DNA of 64,000 nt, taken from positions 124,001 through 188,000 of the forward strand of contig NZ_JAQNCS010000003.1 of the NCBI RefSeq assembly GCF_049472655.1. The letters are read 5' to 3'. Position 1 is the first letter of the stretch. Every line of letters begins with the position of its first letter. A program made the position numbers and the translations under genes. This document shows, piece after piece, positions 17,320 through 25,640 of the stretch. Source of the stretch: Deferribacter abyssi. GTDB taxonomy: Bacteria > Chrysiogenota > Deferribacteres > Deferribacterales > Deferribacteraceae. The notes beneath the pieces are model-generated. The model had not been told where the DNA came from. It saw only the letters and a list, made by a program, of their open reading frames with translations, and ran no database searches.

Positions 17320-19106
17320 AGTTTTATACTAAAAGTAGTTTTTCCATTTTCTTCTACTTTTACTAACGTTCCTGAGGGGGTATTAATTTCATTTACTCCA
17401 GCTTCTTCAAACAGTTTTGCAAATATTTCTTCATAATGAGTCAATAATCTTTTTATCTCAAAAAATTCTTTTTTAATCTTTAAATACTCTTCAATTATGT
17501 GTTGAATATTAACCATATCAAGATTTGCTTTAATAAATTTTGATTTATCTAAAAACTTTTTCTTAAGATGTAAAACAGGAGAAGGATACGCTCCAAGATT
17601 TTCATCAAACAAACAATTGCAATCAACTTTTGAAGTAGTTTCAGGTAATCTTGATCTTATTTTAGCACATGAAATGGGATTACCATTTAACTTTGATTTT
17701 AAAAACTTATCTGAAGATATATTATAACATTTTGAAAAAATATAATTTACTGCATTTGGACCTTCTTCAAGATAACCAAGCGTATGGGTTAAAACAACAA
17801 TCTCATCGGCAGATAACTCATTTTGATTCAATGCCTTTTTATAAATACTTTTTAACACAGGACATTTATAAAGAATGTATTGTAATTCTTCATCATTTTC
17901 AGGAATATATTTTTGAACATAAACAGGTAATTCCACTTTTTCAGCTGGCTTGATTTGATGTTTTTCTACAATATCAAAATTCTCTTTCACTTTGTAATAA
18001 GAAAGGTAGTTTATTAAGTCTTTTTGAGAAACCCTTTTAACATTTTTCAAATACTCATTAAGGTCCTTAATCTTTCCTTTTTCATTATAAAAAAAACTTC
18101 TTTTGCCGCTCTTTAAATGAATACCAAGAGGCATTTTAACTAAATTGCCGAGACCATCTTTTCTTACAAAATTTTGCTTCGGAAATACTTCAACAACAAT
18201 ATCTGGTGATACTCTATCAATGTTTTCTACCAATAAATCACCAAATTTTTTCGCAATTCTTGATGGCACAGGCTTATCAAAAAATATCCAACAATGGCGC
18301 CCTTTGTAACCACTATCCTCTAAATAAGTATAAATATTAAACTTATTACACTCTTCTTGCACTAACCTTGCTTGTTTGTTCAAAAGCGATTGCATTTCCG
18401 CCCATTTTTTCTCATCAGTTAACACATTTTTTAATGCATACTTTGCAACATCTACATCAAAAACCATCCATGTAACAGTGCTATCTATCCTCAACTGATA
18501 AATTCCCACAGATATATTGCCCTGAAGATGATTTTTTATAACCTTTTCACTTAAAGGCTCATAAACAGGGATATAGCCACAATCACCTTTCTGATTTTTC
18601 CATTGTCTTGCATAAACACCTTCTCTACCATTAAACAAATTATATAAAAGATTTATTGTAATATCATCATATTCCATTTCTTCTACTTTGTATAATTGAG
18701 CCTTATCTTCAAAAATTTCTCTAAAATACTTATCTTGAGTAACATTATAGGCTATATCAGCTAATTTTTTTGCTCTATCAACTTTATCATGCTCTAACAA
18801 GATACCAATTAACTGCTTATAATAGTTTCCATTTTTAGGATTTAATGAAAGAAGATTTGTTAGAATTTTGATTGCTCTTTTGGGATTAACATCATTCAAG
18901 TAATATTCCAGCAGTTTTTCATAAATATTGATTTTAGTATTTTTATCATCTGTTTTGCCAAGAGCTATATTGTAGCACGTTATCGCTTTTGCAACATCTC
19001 CTTTATCTTCAAAAGTTTTTGCCATTTCCAACAACTTTTCAAATGACAATTGATAAGGTTTTTCAAATTCATCAAAAACAAAATCTTTTGATGAAGTCAT
19101 AGCCAC
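17316..19106 (-). CDS. CRISPR-associated primase-polymerase (CAPP-like): TPR + AEP primase + Cys-rich PriL-like domain
   Basis: 596 residues in three parts. Residues 15-130 are TPR-like helices. Residues 150-345 carry an archaeo-eukaryotic primase core of the TOTE/CAPP type: Asp217 and Asp219 in VFDVDVA, SGYKGRH at 265-271 for nucleotide binding, and VEVFPKQ near 305-311. Residues 405-500 contain Cys415, Cys460, Cys480 and Cys496/498 in a pattern recalling the Fe-S domain of the large primase subunit PriL. Established: CAPPs sit beside cas1-cas2 in some type III systems, make primers and DNA in vitro, and bind Cas1, implying a role in preparing spacer DNA. Seen here: 4-nt overlap with cas1. 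Inferred: it makes or fills in prespacer DNA, and the Fe-S domain is my reading of the cysteine pattern. Confidence 0.85.
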   Translation of the reverse strand: MAMTSSKDFVFDEFEKPYQLSFEKLLEMAKTFEDKGDVAKAITCYNIALGKTDDKNTKINIYEKLLEYYLNDVNPKRAIKILTNLLSLNPKNGNYYKQLIGILLEHDKVDRAKKLADIAYNVTQDKYFREIFEDKAQLYKVEEMEYDDITINLLYNLFNGREGVYARQWKNQKGDCGYIPVYEPLSEKVIKNHLQGNISVGIYQLRIDSTVTWMVFDVDVAKYALKNVLTDEKKWAEMQSLLNKQARLVQEECNKFNIYTYLEDSGYKGRHCWIFFDKPVPSRIAKKFGDLLVENIDRVSPDIVVEVFPKQNFVRKDGLGNLVKMPLGIHLKSGKRSFFYNEKGKIKDLNEYLKNVKRVSQKDLINYLSYYKVKENFDIVEKHQIKPAEKVELPVYVQKYIPENDEELQYILYKCPVLKSIYKKALNQNELSADEIVVLTHTLGYLEEGPNAVNYIFSKCYNISSDKFLKSKLNGNPISCAKIRSRLPETTSKVDCNCLFDENLGAYPSPVLHLKKKFLDKSKFIKANLDMVNIQHIIEEYLKIKKEFFEIKRLLTHYEEIFAKLFEEAGVNEINTPSGTLVKVEENGKTTFSIKL

Positions 19107-19109
19107 CCT

Positions 19110-20165
19110 CTATAAATAAAGCTTTTCTCCAAGCATCTCTTTAACAAAATCAATAGCTTCTTCTACTACCTCAAACTTGACGATTTGTTTACCTAATTTA
19201 CATCTCAATTCATATTTTAACATATTACCGCCAACCAATTCTTTGAAAAGTAAACATGTTTCATCATAGAAATGTGGAGAAAACTCATCGAAAATAATAC
19301 GAATAACATTTCCTGCAGCAATCGTTAATGCTTTTTTCAAAATTTTGCGAACATCTGCTTCCTTTATATCACTCAACTTTCTAATATTATCACCAAAAAG
19401 TGTGCTATGTGCCTTGTAAACAGAAATAGGGAAATCAGAACTTACCTCAGTAAAAATATTTTTATTTGCATAAAACCTCATTATCAGACTGCCTATTGGA
19501 GAAAACACATAACGATTACCATCCTTTTCAAATAAAACATTCATCATTTCAGGCATCTCACCAATCAGTTTTACTGCTGTTTTTTTATCGACTTTAAACA
19601 CTTTATAAATTTTCGTCAGATTTTTTTTGATGATTTCAATATCGAAATTGATAGGCATAGGTGGCATTTCTATAATACTCTTAAAATCTTCGTGAATATA
19701 AAAAACAGGAATTCTAAAAAGCATGCCTATGAGCGTTGCATACGCGGTTTCTGCCTTATAGCCACCAGTAGCTACAATTTTCACATCTATGTTTTCCTCA
19801 ATAATCGAAACAATCGTATTTATGAGATTTTTTACCCCTTTTTTCGAAAACTGTGTAAAGTCTTTCGTCAAATACTCAATCTTTTTTTCAAAAACAAAGT
19901 AAAATCCATTTGCTTCAAGCACATATTTCAAAAATTTAGATGACTTTTTACCTTCTTCGTCATCAGAATACAAAATGAAAAAGTTATCATTTTTTTGTAT
20001 ATTTAACCTTTTCAAGGTATTCAATTCTGCACTAAGCTTATCCCATGGCATAGATTTCAAATAATCTTTTACATTTTCCAAACTAACTGATTGATAGTCC
20101 AAATTTTTCATCTTAGCCATATTAGTTAAAATAGATGTACCCACGGTAATAATATACGTAGCCAT
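19110..20165 (-). CDS. CARF-domain CRISPR ancillary protein (APE2256/Csm6-like family)
   Basis: 351 residues. The CARF fold spans about 1-175: YIITVGTSILTN at the start and IVATGGYKAETAYATL (about 130-146), which form the cyclic-oligoadenylate pocket in relatives. A winged-helix-like stretch with FSPIGSLIMRFY follows (200-232). The last 100 residues should be the effector, but no R-x4-6-H HEPN motif is visible; the nearest pattern is R289...H298, too widely spaced. A RelE-like or other nuclease fold, or ring-nuclease activity, remains possible. It should bind the cyclic oligoadenylate made by Cas10. Its start touches the stop of the CARF-HEPN gene, and its stop lies 3 nt before the CAPP gene. 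Confidence 0.8.
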   Translation of the reverse strand: MATYIITVGTSILTNMAKMKNLDYQSVSLENVKDYLKSMPWDKLSAELNTLKRLNIQKNDNFFILYSDDEEGKKSSKFLKYVLEANGFYFVFEKKIEYLTKDFTQFSKKGVKNLINTIVSIIEENIDVKIVATGGYKAETAYATLIGMLFRIPVFYIHEDFKSIIEMPPMPINFDIEIIKKNLTKIYKVFKVDKKTAVKLIGEMPEMMNVLFEKDGNRYVFSPIGSLIMRFYANKNIFTEVSSDFPISVYKAHSTLFGDNIRKLSDIKEADVRKILKKALTIAAGNVIRIIFDEFSPHFYDETCLLFKELVGGNMLKYELRCKLGKQIVKFEVVEEAIDFVKEMLGEKLYL

Positions 20166-21493
20166 CAGTTCACCTCATCTTTTAATTTACATAAAACGTT
20201 TTTGTAGAAATCATGCAATGTTGAGCCAATTTGTCTTGATTTTATATCATCAGTTATACCAGCATGATTTATACTATTTCTCATATCGGTTAACTTTTTA
20301 AAATCACGACAGTATAAGTTTACAAGTTTGCTTTCTTTGATTTTTTCTACAATTTCAGTTTTTATGTTAGTTTTTAACTCAGATAGCCTATTTTCCGCCA
20401 TCAAACTTGCTATTGAAGAAATTAACTCTCTTAATTTTTTTAAGGCTTTATTTTTAGTAATTTTTTCTGAATTAACATGTGTATTAAAAATCTCATAAGG
20501 TTTATTTGCTAAAGTCTCTAATTCAAGCTCTTTCATGACATAACTTAAAAAAATTTCTCTTGCTATAGTAATACCCTGTTGCACCATCCCATGTTTTAAA
20601 CAAAATTCAACAGCAATTATACCATTTTTTAAAGAATCCTCCTCAAATCCATCAAACTTCTCTTGTACTTTCATTAAAAGTTTTTCAGCAGGGGTTGTTC
20701 CTTTTAGTTTGTTGCGTAAGTTATTAATGTGTTTTTTCAAAGTTATAAACTTTTCCCCAGAAATTATATTTTTACCCCTTACTGTCGAAATAAATTCCCA
20801 TATATTATTCAAAGCTGGTAGAAATTGTTTTCTAATAATGTTTTTTGAAGTCTTAGATAGAAAATTTTCGTCGCTATAAATACTATATTTCATAAGTTCA
20901 ATCAATTTTTGGGGATTACCAAAAGTTATGAAATTATCTGATGCAATACTCCATTGCTGCAAACTATGAAATGGTGTTAGGTCAAATATAGGAGCATTTC
21001 TATCTTTAATATCCATCTTTTCTACCTTATTTCTTGGGCCAAGAGTATCAAACGCTCCATAATATATTCCCTTTATTTTAATATTTTTCATTGATTTACT
21101 GTAATTTAAAAACACTAAAGCAAGCATAGGCAAAGACCTGAAACTATGTGTTACATCAAGAATTACTTCATCTTTATAATCAACAGAGTCATATAACTTA
21201 TCAAAAATATCCCAGATTTCTTTTTCAGATTTACCAAAAGGGATAATAACGTTTTTTATTTCCGCATCTATCCAACAAATTTTATTTTTTAACTCATCCC
21301 AATATTTTTGCTCAGCTTCGTTTGTCATAAAAATAACAACTTTATCATTTTCATTGAAATCGCTACAAAAAATTTTTAACAAAGCTTCCTGAACAAACTT
21401 TACATTATCAACTTTATTATCCAAAGTTTGGAAATAATAATTACAATTGATATAATTTCCCGTTCCAAGAAATGAAATAAAAGTTTTACCCAT
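20165..21493 (-). CDS. CARF-HEPN ribonuclease (Csx1/TM1812-like)
   Basis: 442 residues. The N-terminal CARF domain (1-190) has FLGTGNY at 8-14 and LDVTHSFRSLPML near 112-124, a TM1812/Csx1 family hallmark. The helical C-terminus holds the HEPN active site Arg405-x4-His410 (MRNSINHAGI). Such proteins are activated by cyclic oligoadenylates from Cas10 and degrade RNA non-specifically during type III interference. It is the first gene of the cassette. GGGGG lies about 7 nt upstream of the ATG, and an AT-rich region with a possible TATAAG -10 precedes it. Confidence 0.88.
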   Translation of the reverse strand: MGKTFISFLGTGNYINCNYYFQTLDNKVDNVKFVQEALLKIFCSDFNENDKVVIFMTNEAEQKYWDELKNKICWIDAEIKNVIIPFGKSEKEIWDIFDKLYDSVDYKDEVILDVTHSFRSLPMLALVFLNYSKSMKNIKIKGIYYGAFDTLGPRNKVEKMDIKDRNAPIFDLTPFHSLQQWSIASDNFITFGNPQKLIELMKYSIYSDENFLSKTSKNIIRKQFLPALNNIWEFISTVRGKNIISGEKFITLKKHINNLRNKLKGTTPAEKLLMKVQEKFDGFEEDSLKNGIIAVEFCLKHGMVQQGITIAREIFLSYVMKELELETLANKPYEIFNTHVNSEKITKNKALKKLRELISSIASLMAENRLSELKTNIKTEIVEKIKESKLVNLYCRDFKKLTDMRNSINHAGITDDIKSRQIGSTLHDFYKNVLCKLKDEVN

Positions 21494-21578
21494 ATTTCGT
21501 TCCCCCGAAATAATCTTATAGTAATTTTAGCATTAATAAACATTGATTTCAAATAAAAACACCTGACAATGCAAGGCC

Positions 21579-21600
21579 GTCATAATCCCTTCGAACAGGG
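21579..21600 (-). repeat. Relic CRISPR repeat
   Basis: GTCATAATCCCTTCGAACAG plus GG matches the first 22 nt of the array repeat with one substitution (G to T in GTCGCAA/GTCATAA region plus a neighbouring change). It is then cut off and followed by the CTGGCTTTGCCAG palindrome. No second repeat is nearby, so it looks like the remnant of a third array or of a rearrangement. Confidence 0.6.
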
Positions 21601-21641
21601 CGTCTGGCTTTGCCAGCGGTTTACGTCTCACGGGTTACGGG

Positions 21642-21986
21642 TTAAAAAGAATTGTACAATTTGGTTAACATAGAAATTACCCGATCACACGTCTTTAACA
21701 ATGCTTGATATTCGTCCTTATTTATATAATCCAACTCGTAACTCAAAAAAATAAAATATCGTAACTCTGCACACGAACCCCTGGAAATACTTATAAAATG
21801 TTTAAATTCTTTTTTGCTAAATCTCTAGTTACCTTCTACTAAATTTGCGACTATAGATGAGCTACTTTTTCGCAGTTGTGAAACTAAACCACGAATTTCC
21901 TCTTTAGGAAATTTTTTTGTAATTTCATATACTCTCTTAGTTAAATTATGAGAAAGTTTAAAAACATCCATTTCTTCAATTCTCAT
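21642..21986 (-). pseudogene. Four-helix-bundle (23S rRNA IVS-type) protein gene with one internal amber stop
   Basis: Reading from ATG at 21986 gives MRIEEMDVFKLSHNLTKRVY..., then RKSSSSIVANLVEGN, a TAG codon at 21825-21827, and then in the same frame RFSKKEFKHFISISRGSCAELRY to TAA at 21642. This is the 115-codon pattern of the S23/TIGR02436 family, where EGxGR continues without a break. A single base change explains the stop; everything else is intact, so inactivation looks recent, or the stop may be read through. The function of the family is unknown. It lies between the two CRISPR cassettes amid palindromic repeats. Confidence 0.8.
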
Positions 21987-22030
21987 AACATTATGTTATC
22001 AAACTTGTATAAGAGTTTCAATAGGTATTC

Positions 22031-22080
22031 CACGTGATACGTTAACCGTGATACGTGATTCGCTGGCACGAAGTGCCAGT
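22031..22080. repeat. CACGTGATACG-type mini-repeats and CTGGCAC palindrome abutting array 2
   Basis: CACGTGATACG, CCGTGATACGTGATTCG and the palindrome CTGGCAC-GAA-GTGCCAG (22063-22079) end three nt before the first repeat of array 2. The same hairpin, with one extra A in the loop, ends three nt before array 1. The homology between the two array loci therefore extends past their leader-distal ends. Confidence 0.6.
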
Positions 22081-22082
22081 CA

Positions 22083-22421
22083 GTCGCAATCCCTTCGAAC
22101 AGGGTAACAAATTCTGACTATAGGGTGGGTTTTAAAGCCCACCTCAGAAGATTTAGTCGCAATCCCTTCGAACAGGGTAACAAATTCTGACTTGGAGATT
22201 TATTAAAAAGAAGCGGTCGTGTGGCCGTTTCGTCGCAATCCCTTCGAACAGGGTAACAAATTCTGACCGAATTGCTGTTCCATGAGTTGGTAAATGAAAT
22301 TAAAAGAAGTCGCAATCCCTTCGAACAGGGTAACAAATTCTGACTAACGGGTCAAAAATATGAAGACCCAGAAAACGCTAGGTAAGTCGCAATCCCTTCG
22401 AACAGGGTAACAAATTCTGAC
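22083..22421 (-). CRISPR. CRISPR array 2: five repeats, four spacers
   Basis: Five identical 36-bp repeats start at 22083, 22156, 22232, 22309 and 22386 (plus-strand sense GTCGCAATCC...ATTCTGAC). Spacers are 37, 40, 41 and 41 bp. The leader is on the right next to csm5, so the newest spacer should be 22345-22385 and transcription is on the minus strand. The oldest spacer (22119-22155) contains a near-perfect GGTGGG...CCCACC palindrome. Spacers of 37-41 bp suit a type III system. Confidence 0.97.
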
Positions 22422-22780
22422 AGCCTAATTTTTTTATAACATGTTATTAAACAGATAGCAACCCATTTTTAAAGTTCTCTGTTTTATTTTTGACTACTTT
22501 TTAAAAGGGGATACCCTCATATTGCAACTTATTGATAAATAACGATAAAAAACTTCGTGTTCACAATAAATAAACCACAGCTAACATATTGATAAATAAC
22601 AATTTTTCAAATCAGCTCCCTTTCAAAGGTAGAACTTTAAAAAATGAGATAACTTATTGATAAACAAAAAATAGATATAAAAATAACTCTTTCTAAACCC
22701 ATTAACTCTGACCTGTTTGCACATTTTTTAATCACCTTATCACACAAAAAACATATTCAACTGTCAAACAACAAGCTGAA
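22422..22780 (-). promoter_or_regulatory. CRISPR leader 2
   Basis: 359 nt between array 2 and the csm5 stop, closely similar to leader 1. ATTGATAAATAA-like motifs start at 22531, 22588 and 22656, with the same 57- and 68-nt spacings as in leader 1. On the minus strand, TTGACA (22762-22767) and TGATAA (22737-22742) are conserved, but the spacer is 19 nt against 16 in leader 1. The block nearest the array (TAGCAACCCATTTTTAAAG) is the best conserved part. Confidence 0.7.
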
Positions 22781-23950
22781 TTAATAACTTTTTTTATACT
22801 TCTTCAAAAGTTGTTTTTTTATTTCTTCTAAATCTTTTTTTGTTTTCTCTAATCGAGTTTTATTTTTCTCTTTGCGATTTATTTCTTTTATTTCTGGTGT
22901 TGAGATAGTTTCAAGTTTTTGAATATCGTTACTAATAACTACCCATCCCATTGGCATATTTAGTGATTCTACTCTCCATGTAGTTGTTTGGCTTTTCATA
23001 ATTTTTTTAGTTTGCCTATTATAGATTTTTCTATAACCATCTATCGTAACTGCCATTGCGCCAGAATGGTTACCCATTTTCATCAGCTCCACACCGGAAT
23101 GATTTAAAAAATCTACTCCAAGCAAAGCATATTCAAATTTCTTTTGCTCAAAATCCAATACCTTTGTATAGTGATACTCCAACGAATCAAAAATAAAGTT
23201 CATGTCAGTTATATTTTCCAATATAAGATTATCTTTGCCTTCAATAAATTTTATATCTCCTTCAAAAATTGCTCCTGGCAAAACAAGCTCCATTTTAACA
23301 GGAACACCTCTACTATCAGTATTAAAACTTTTCGTATTTCTAACCACATCGATAAAAACTTCCCCATTCACCATTTTAAAATCTGATACTTTAACGTTTT
23401 TAAAGGGATCGTCAGGTATTTTCCAGAACTTCAATAATTTTTGTTCTAACTCACTACTATTATTAGCATTAACTTGTTGGGACCTTGACGCTATATAGCT
23501 TAAAACAGCAGTTCTAATTGCTCCTTTTACGGAACTTCCTGGAATAATAACCTGGTTAGCAAACTTTTCCCGAACAAATCTTTTTATTTCAAGTGCATTA
23601 ATTACCCTCCTCATTCCACCTCTTTCTATATTTGCAAATTGTCCAAGACGCTCTTTGTATTCATTTTCTACTAAAGTTGATACCTTCACCTTATACAAAA
23701 CTGCTTTATTATCAAAATTGTCATAAATAAATTTCCTGATTTTTAAAATATTATTCGAGTCAATTACATTTAGAAAATCTTCATATTTCCCTTTTTGTAT
23801 AATTATTTCCGTCAGTTTTTCTCTATCCAAAAAAAATAAATAGCCATCTTTAATAACGTATTCGTAAGGTATATAAGAATCTCCTGAACCAATATGAATA
23901 GGTGATAAAACTTTTATATAAATTTTGTAACAATTTGTTTTAACTTTCAT
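22781..23950 (-). CDS. csm5: Csm5, type III-A RAMP subunit
   Basis: 389 residues. The RAMP fold begins KVLSPIHIGSGDSYIPYEYV, and the glycine-rich IIPGSSVKGAIRTAVLSY (about 140) is the Csm5 hallmark. The C-terminus is a Lys/Glu-rich helix (about 360-389). Csm5 caps the 3' end of the crRNA in the Csm complex and recruits maturation nucleases in studied systems. It overlaps csm4 by 11 nt, and its stop is followed directly by leader 2. Confidence 0.93.
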   Translation of the reverse strand: MKVKTNCYKIYIKVLSPIHIGSGDSYIPYEYVIKDGYLFFLDREKLTEIIIQKGKYEDFLNVIDSNNILKIRKFIYDNFDNKAVLYKVKVSTLVENEYKERLGQFANIERGGMRRVINALEIKRFVREKFANQVIIPGSSVKGAIRTAVLSYIASRSQQVNANNSSELEQKLLKFWKIPDDPFKNVKVSDFKMVNGEVFIDVVRNTKSFNTDSRGVPVKMELVLPGAIFEGDIKFIEGKDNLILENITDMNFIFDSLEYHYTKVLDFEQKKFEYALLGVDFLNHSGVELMKMGNHSGAMAVTIDGYRKIYNRQTKKIMKSQTTTWRVESLNMPMGWVVISNDIQKLETISTPEIKEINRKEKNKTRLEKTKKDLEEIKKQLLKKYKKSY

Positions 23951-24947
23951 CTTTATGCTCCAACTTACAAAATATAGGTATCATAAATCCGTTATGAATA
24001 TCATTTTTATCATAAAAAATTTCAGATGTAGATGCACCATAAAAGTCAGAATCTTCTTTCTTAAAAAAAGTAGAGCCCGGTCTGTACAAAATTAGTGGGC
24101 TTTTAAATGGCATCCCACATACAGCTTTATCTCCGCCATGCCTTCCAAATTTAGTAAAAGTGGCACCGTAGTTTAATATGATTTTTTCATCCATATACAA
24201 GCCTGATGAAATATTAATAAAGCCATTTGCTCCATCATATGGTTTTAAAAACTTCATTAACTCAAAATCTGTACTTACAGAATCTATTTTAAATCGCCCC
24301 TTTCCAATGCTTTTATCAGCCCCAAAACCAACTTTTCCTATTACCTCAAAAACTTCTTCAATCTCAAACAGCTTTATTCTATCATCTAAATATTTAATAT
24401 AAATATCAAAATTAATATCATCTCCAAAATAAAGCTCTGTGGACTGATACAATCCCTCTGTAGTAGTATTACTAATTCTGTTAACACTATTTTTTAATAC
24501 TGTATGTTTTTTTATTGAAAAATTATAGTCTGTTATATCCTTATCATCTTTATTATTTAAAATTTCAATGTAATATTTTAAAATAGATGATGAAGTAATC
24601 CTATCTTCTAAAAACAATAAAAAAGTTTCTTCATCAATAAATTCTAATTTCTTAAATTGTTTCATTAATTTATATTTTATTTCTAAATTATTAGAAAAAT
24701 CTTTAACTATTTCGTTAAAAACTTTTGACAGCATAGGCTTTACAATAGGTTTTGGTAAATAGCCACTTAAAAAACCGTCACTAAAAATTATAGTAGGCTG
24801 GTTATGAAAATTGTCTAAAATTTCTAATAGTTTTTTTTCTCCATAAATATATTTATAATACCAGCAAAATTGACCAAAAATAGTATCACTTTGTAAAGGT
24901 GTTTTAAAGGCTGACTGCGGTTTAATTGTTAACCTTATAGTTTCCAT
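23940..24947 (-). CDS. csm4: Csm4, type III-A RAMP subunit
   Basis: 335 residues. The start RLTIKPQSAFKTPLQSDTIFGQFCW matches the Csm4 N-terminus (S-x-F-x-S-D-T-xFG). LSGYLPKPIV follows, and the G-rich loop GFGADKSIGKGRFKI lies near 215. Csm4 binds the 5' handle of the crRNA and anchors Cas10. The gene lies 15 nt after csm3 and overlaps csm5 by 11 nt. Confidence 0.92.
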   Translation of the reverse strand: METIRLTIKPQSAFKTPLQSDTIFGQFCWYYKYIYGEKKLLEILDNFHNQPTIIFSDGFLSGYLPKPIVKPMLSKVFNEIVKDFSNNLEIKYKLMKQFKKLEFIDEETFLLFLEDRITSSSILKYYIEILNNKDDKDITDYNFSIKKHTVLKNSVNRISNTTTEGLYQSTELYFGDDINFDIYIKYLDDRIKLFEIEEVFEVIGKVGFGADKSIGKGRFKIDSVSTDFELMKFLKPYDGANGFINISSGLYMDEKIILNYGATFTKFGRHGGDKAVCGMPFKSPLILYRPGSTFFKKEDSDFYGASTSEIFYDKNDIHNGFMIPIFCKLEHKDES

Positions 24948-24962
24948 AAATCATTCCTTATA

Positions 24963-25616
24963 TCAAAATTTGATTTCCTGAAACTTTTTAGCAATCTCCT
25001 CATCGTCAAATTCAAATTTAATCTTTCCATAGCCTCTTGAGCCACTTCCGCCTAATGCATCCATTTCAAGCAGTTTTAGCCCCTGTAATAAGAGTTCAAA
25101 GTTTTTTTCATCATGTTCGTCAAACACTTTATATGTAAGGTAAAACTCAAATACCGCCCCAGCAGGGACTCTTTCCATATGTCTTGGTCCGGCTTTAGAA
25201 GCAGTCCCCTTTGTTCTATCTATACTTACCTCTACTTTCGATTCTGTTAAAGCATCTTTCTCTATTAACTCTTTAGCATTTAGTAATCTACAGTCTGAAA
25301 AAGACACTCGTGTAGGACCACCTTTATATTCTGACTCATTTTTTCCATTACCAAATATACGAGCAATTGGATTATTGGAATCCTTAGTTGAATAAGGGCT
25401 ACCATCTTGGTTAACATAGCCCTTATACCACTCAAGTAATGTTCTGACTTTTCCTTTCAATGAACTTCCGGGAATGTACGGATAACCGGTTATAGGGTCT
25501 TTAACCACAGGGTTATCAATACCACCTATATTTATTTCATCATTACCTGCACCAATATGCAAACCGGTTTTAATGATGATTTTTCCTTTTAATTCTTTAA
25601 TCTCACGTAATTTCAT
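24963..25616 (-). CDS. csm3: Csm3, backbone RAMP and target-RNA nuclease
   Basis: 217 residues, the usual length. LKGKIIIKTGLHIGAG begins the RRM fold, GGIDNPVVKDP contains Asp34 at the position of the catalytic Asp of Csm3, IPGSSLKGKVRTLLEW is the RAMP G-loop, and GSGSRGYGKIKFEF is the C-terminal G-rich loop. Csm3 lines the filament and cuts target RNA every 6 nt. The apparent active site is kept, so target cleavage should work. Confidence 0.96.
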   Translation of the reverse strand: MKLREIKELKGKIIIKTGLHIGAGNDEINIGGIDNPVVKDPITGYPYIPGSSLKGKVRTLLEWYKGYVNQDGSPYSTKDSNNPIARIFGNGKNESEYKGGPTRVSFSDCRLLNAKELIEKDALTESKVEVSIDRTKGTASKAGPRHMERVPAGAVFEFYLTYKVFDEHDEKNFELLLQGLKLLEMDALGGSGSRGYGKIKFEFDDEEIAKKFQEIKF

Positions 25617-25640
25617 AGTATCACCTCTTTATGTTTAGTT

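Noticed and set aside
22118..22336. Open frame running through CRISPR array 2 on the minus strand
   Set aside because: It is made of repeats and spacers; repeated LLPCSKGLRL units come from the CRISPR repeat.
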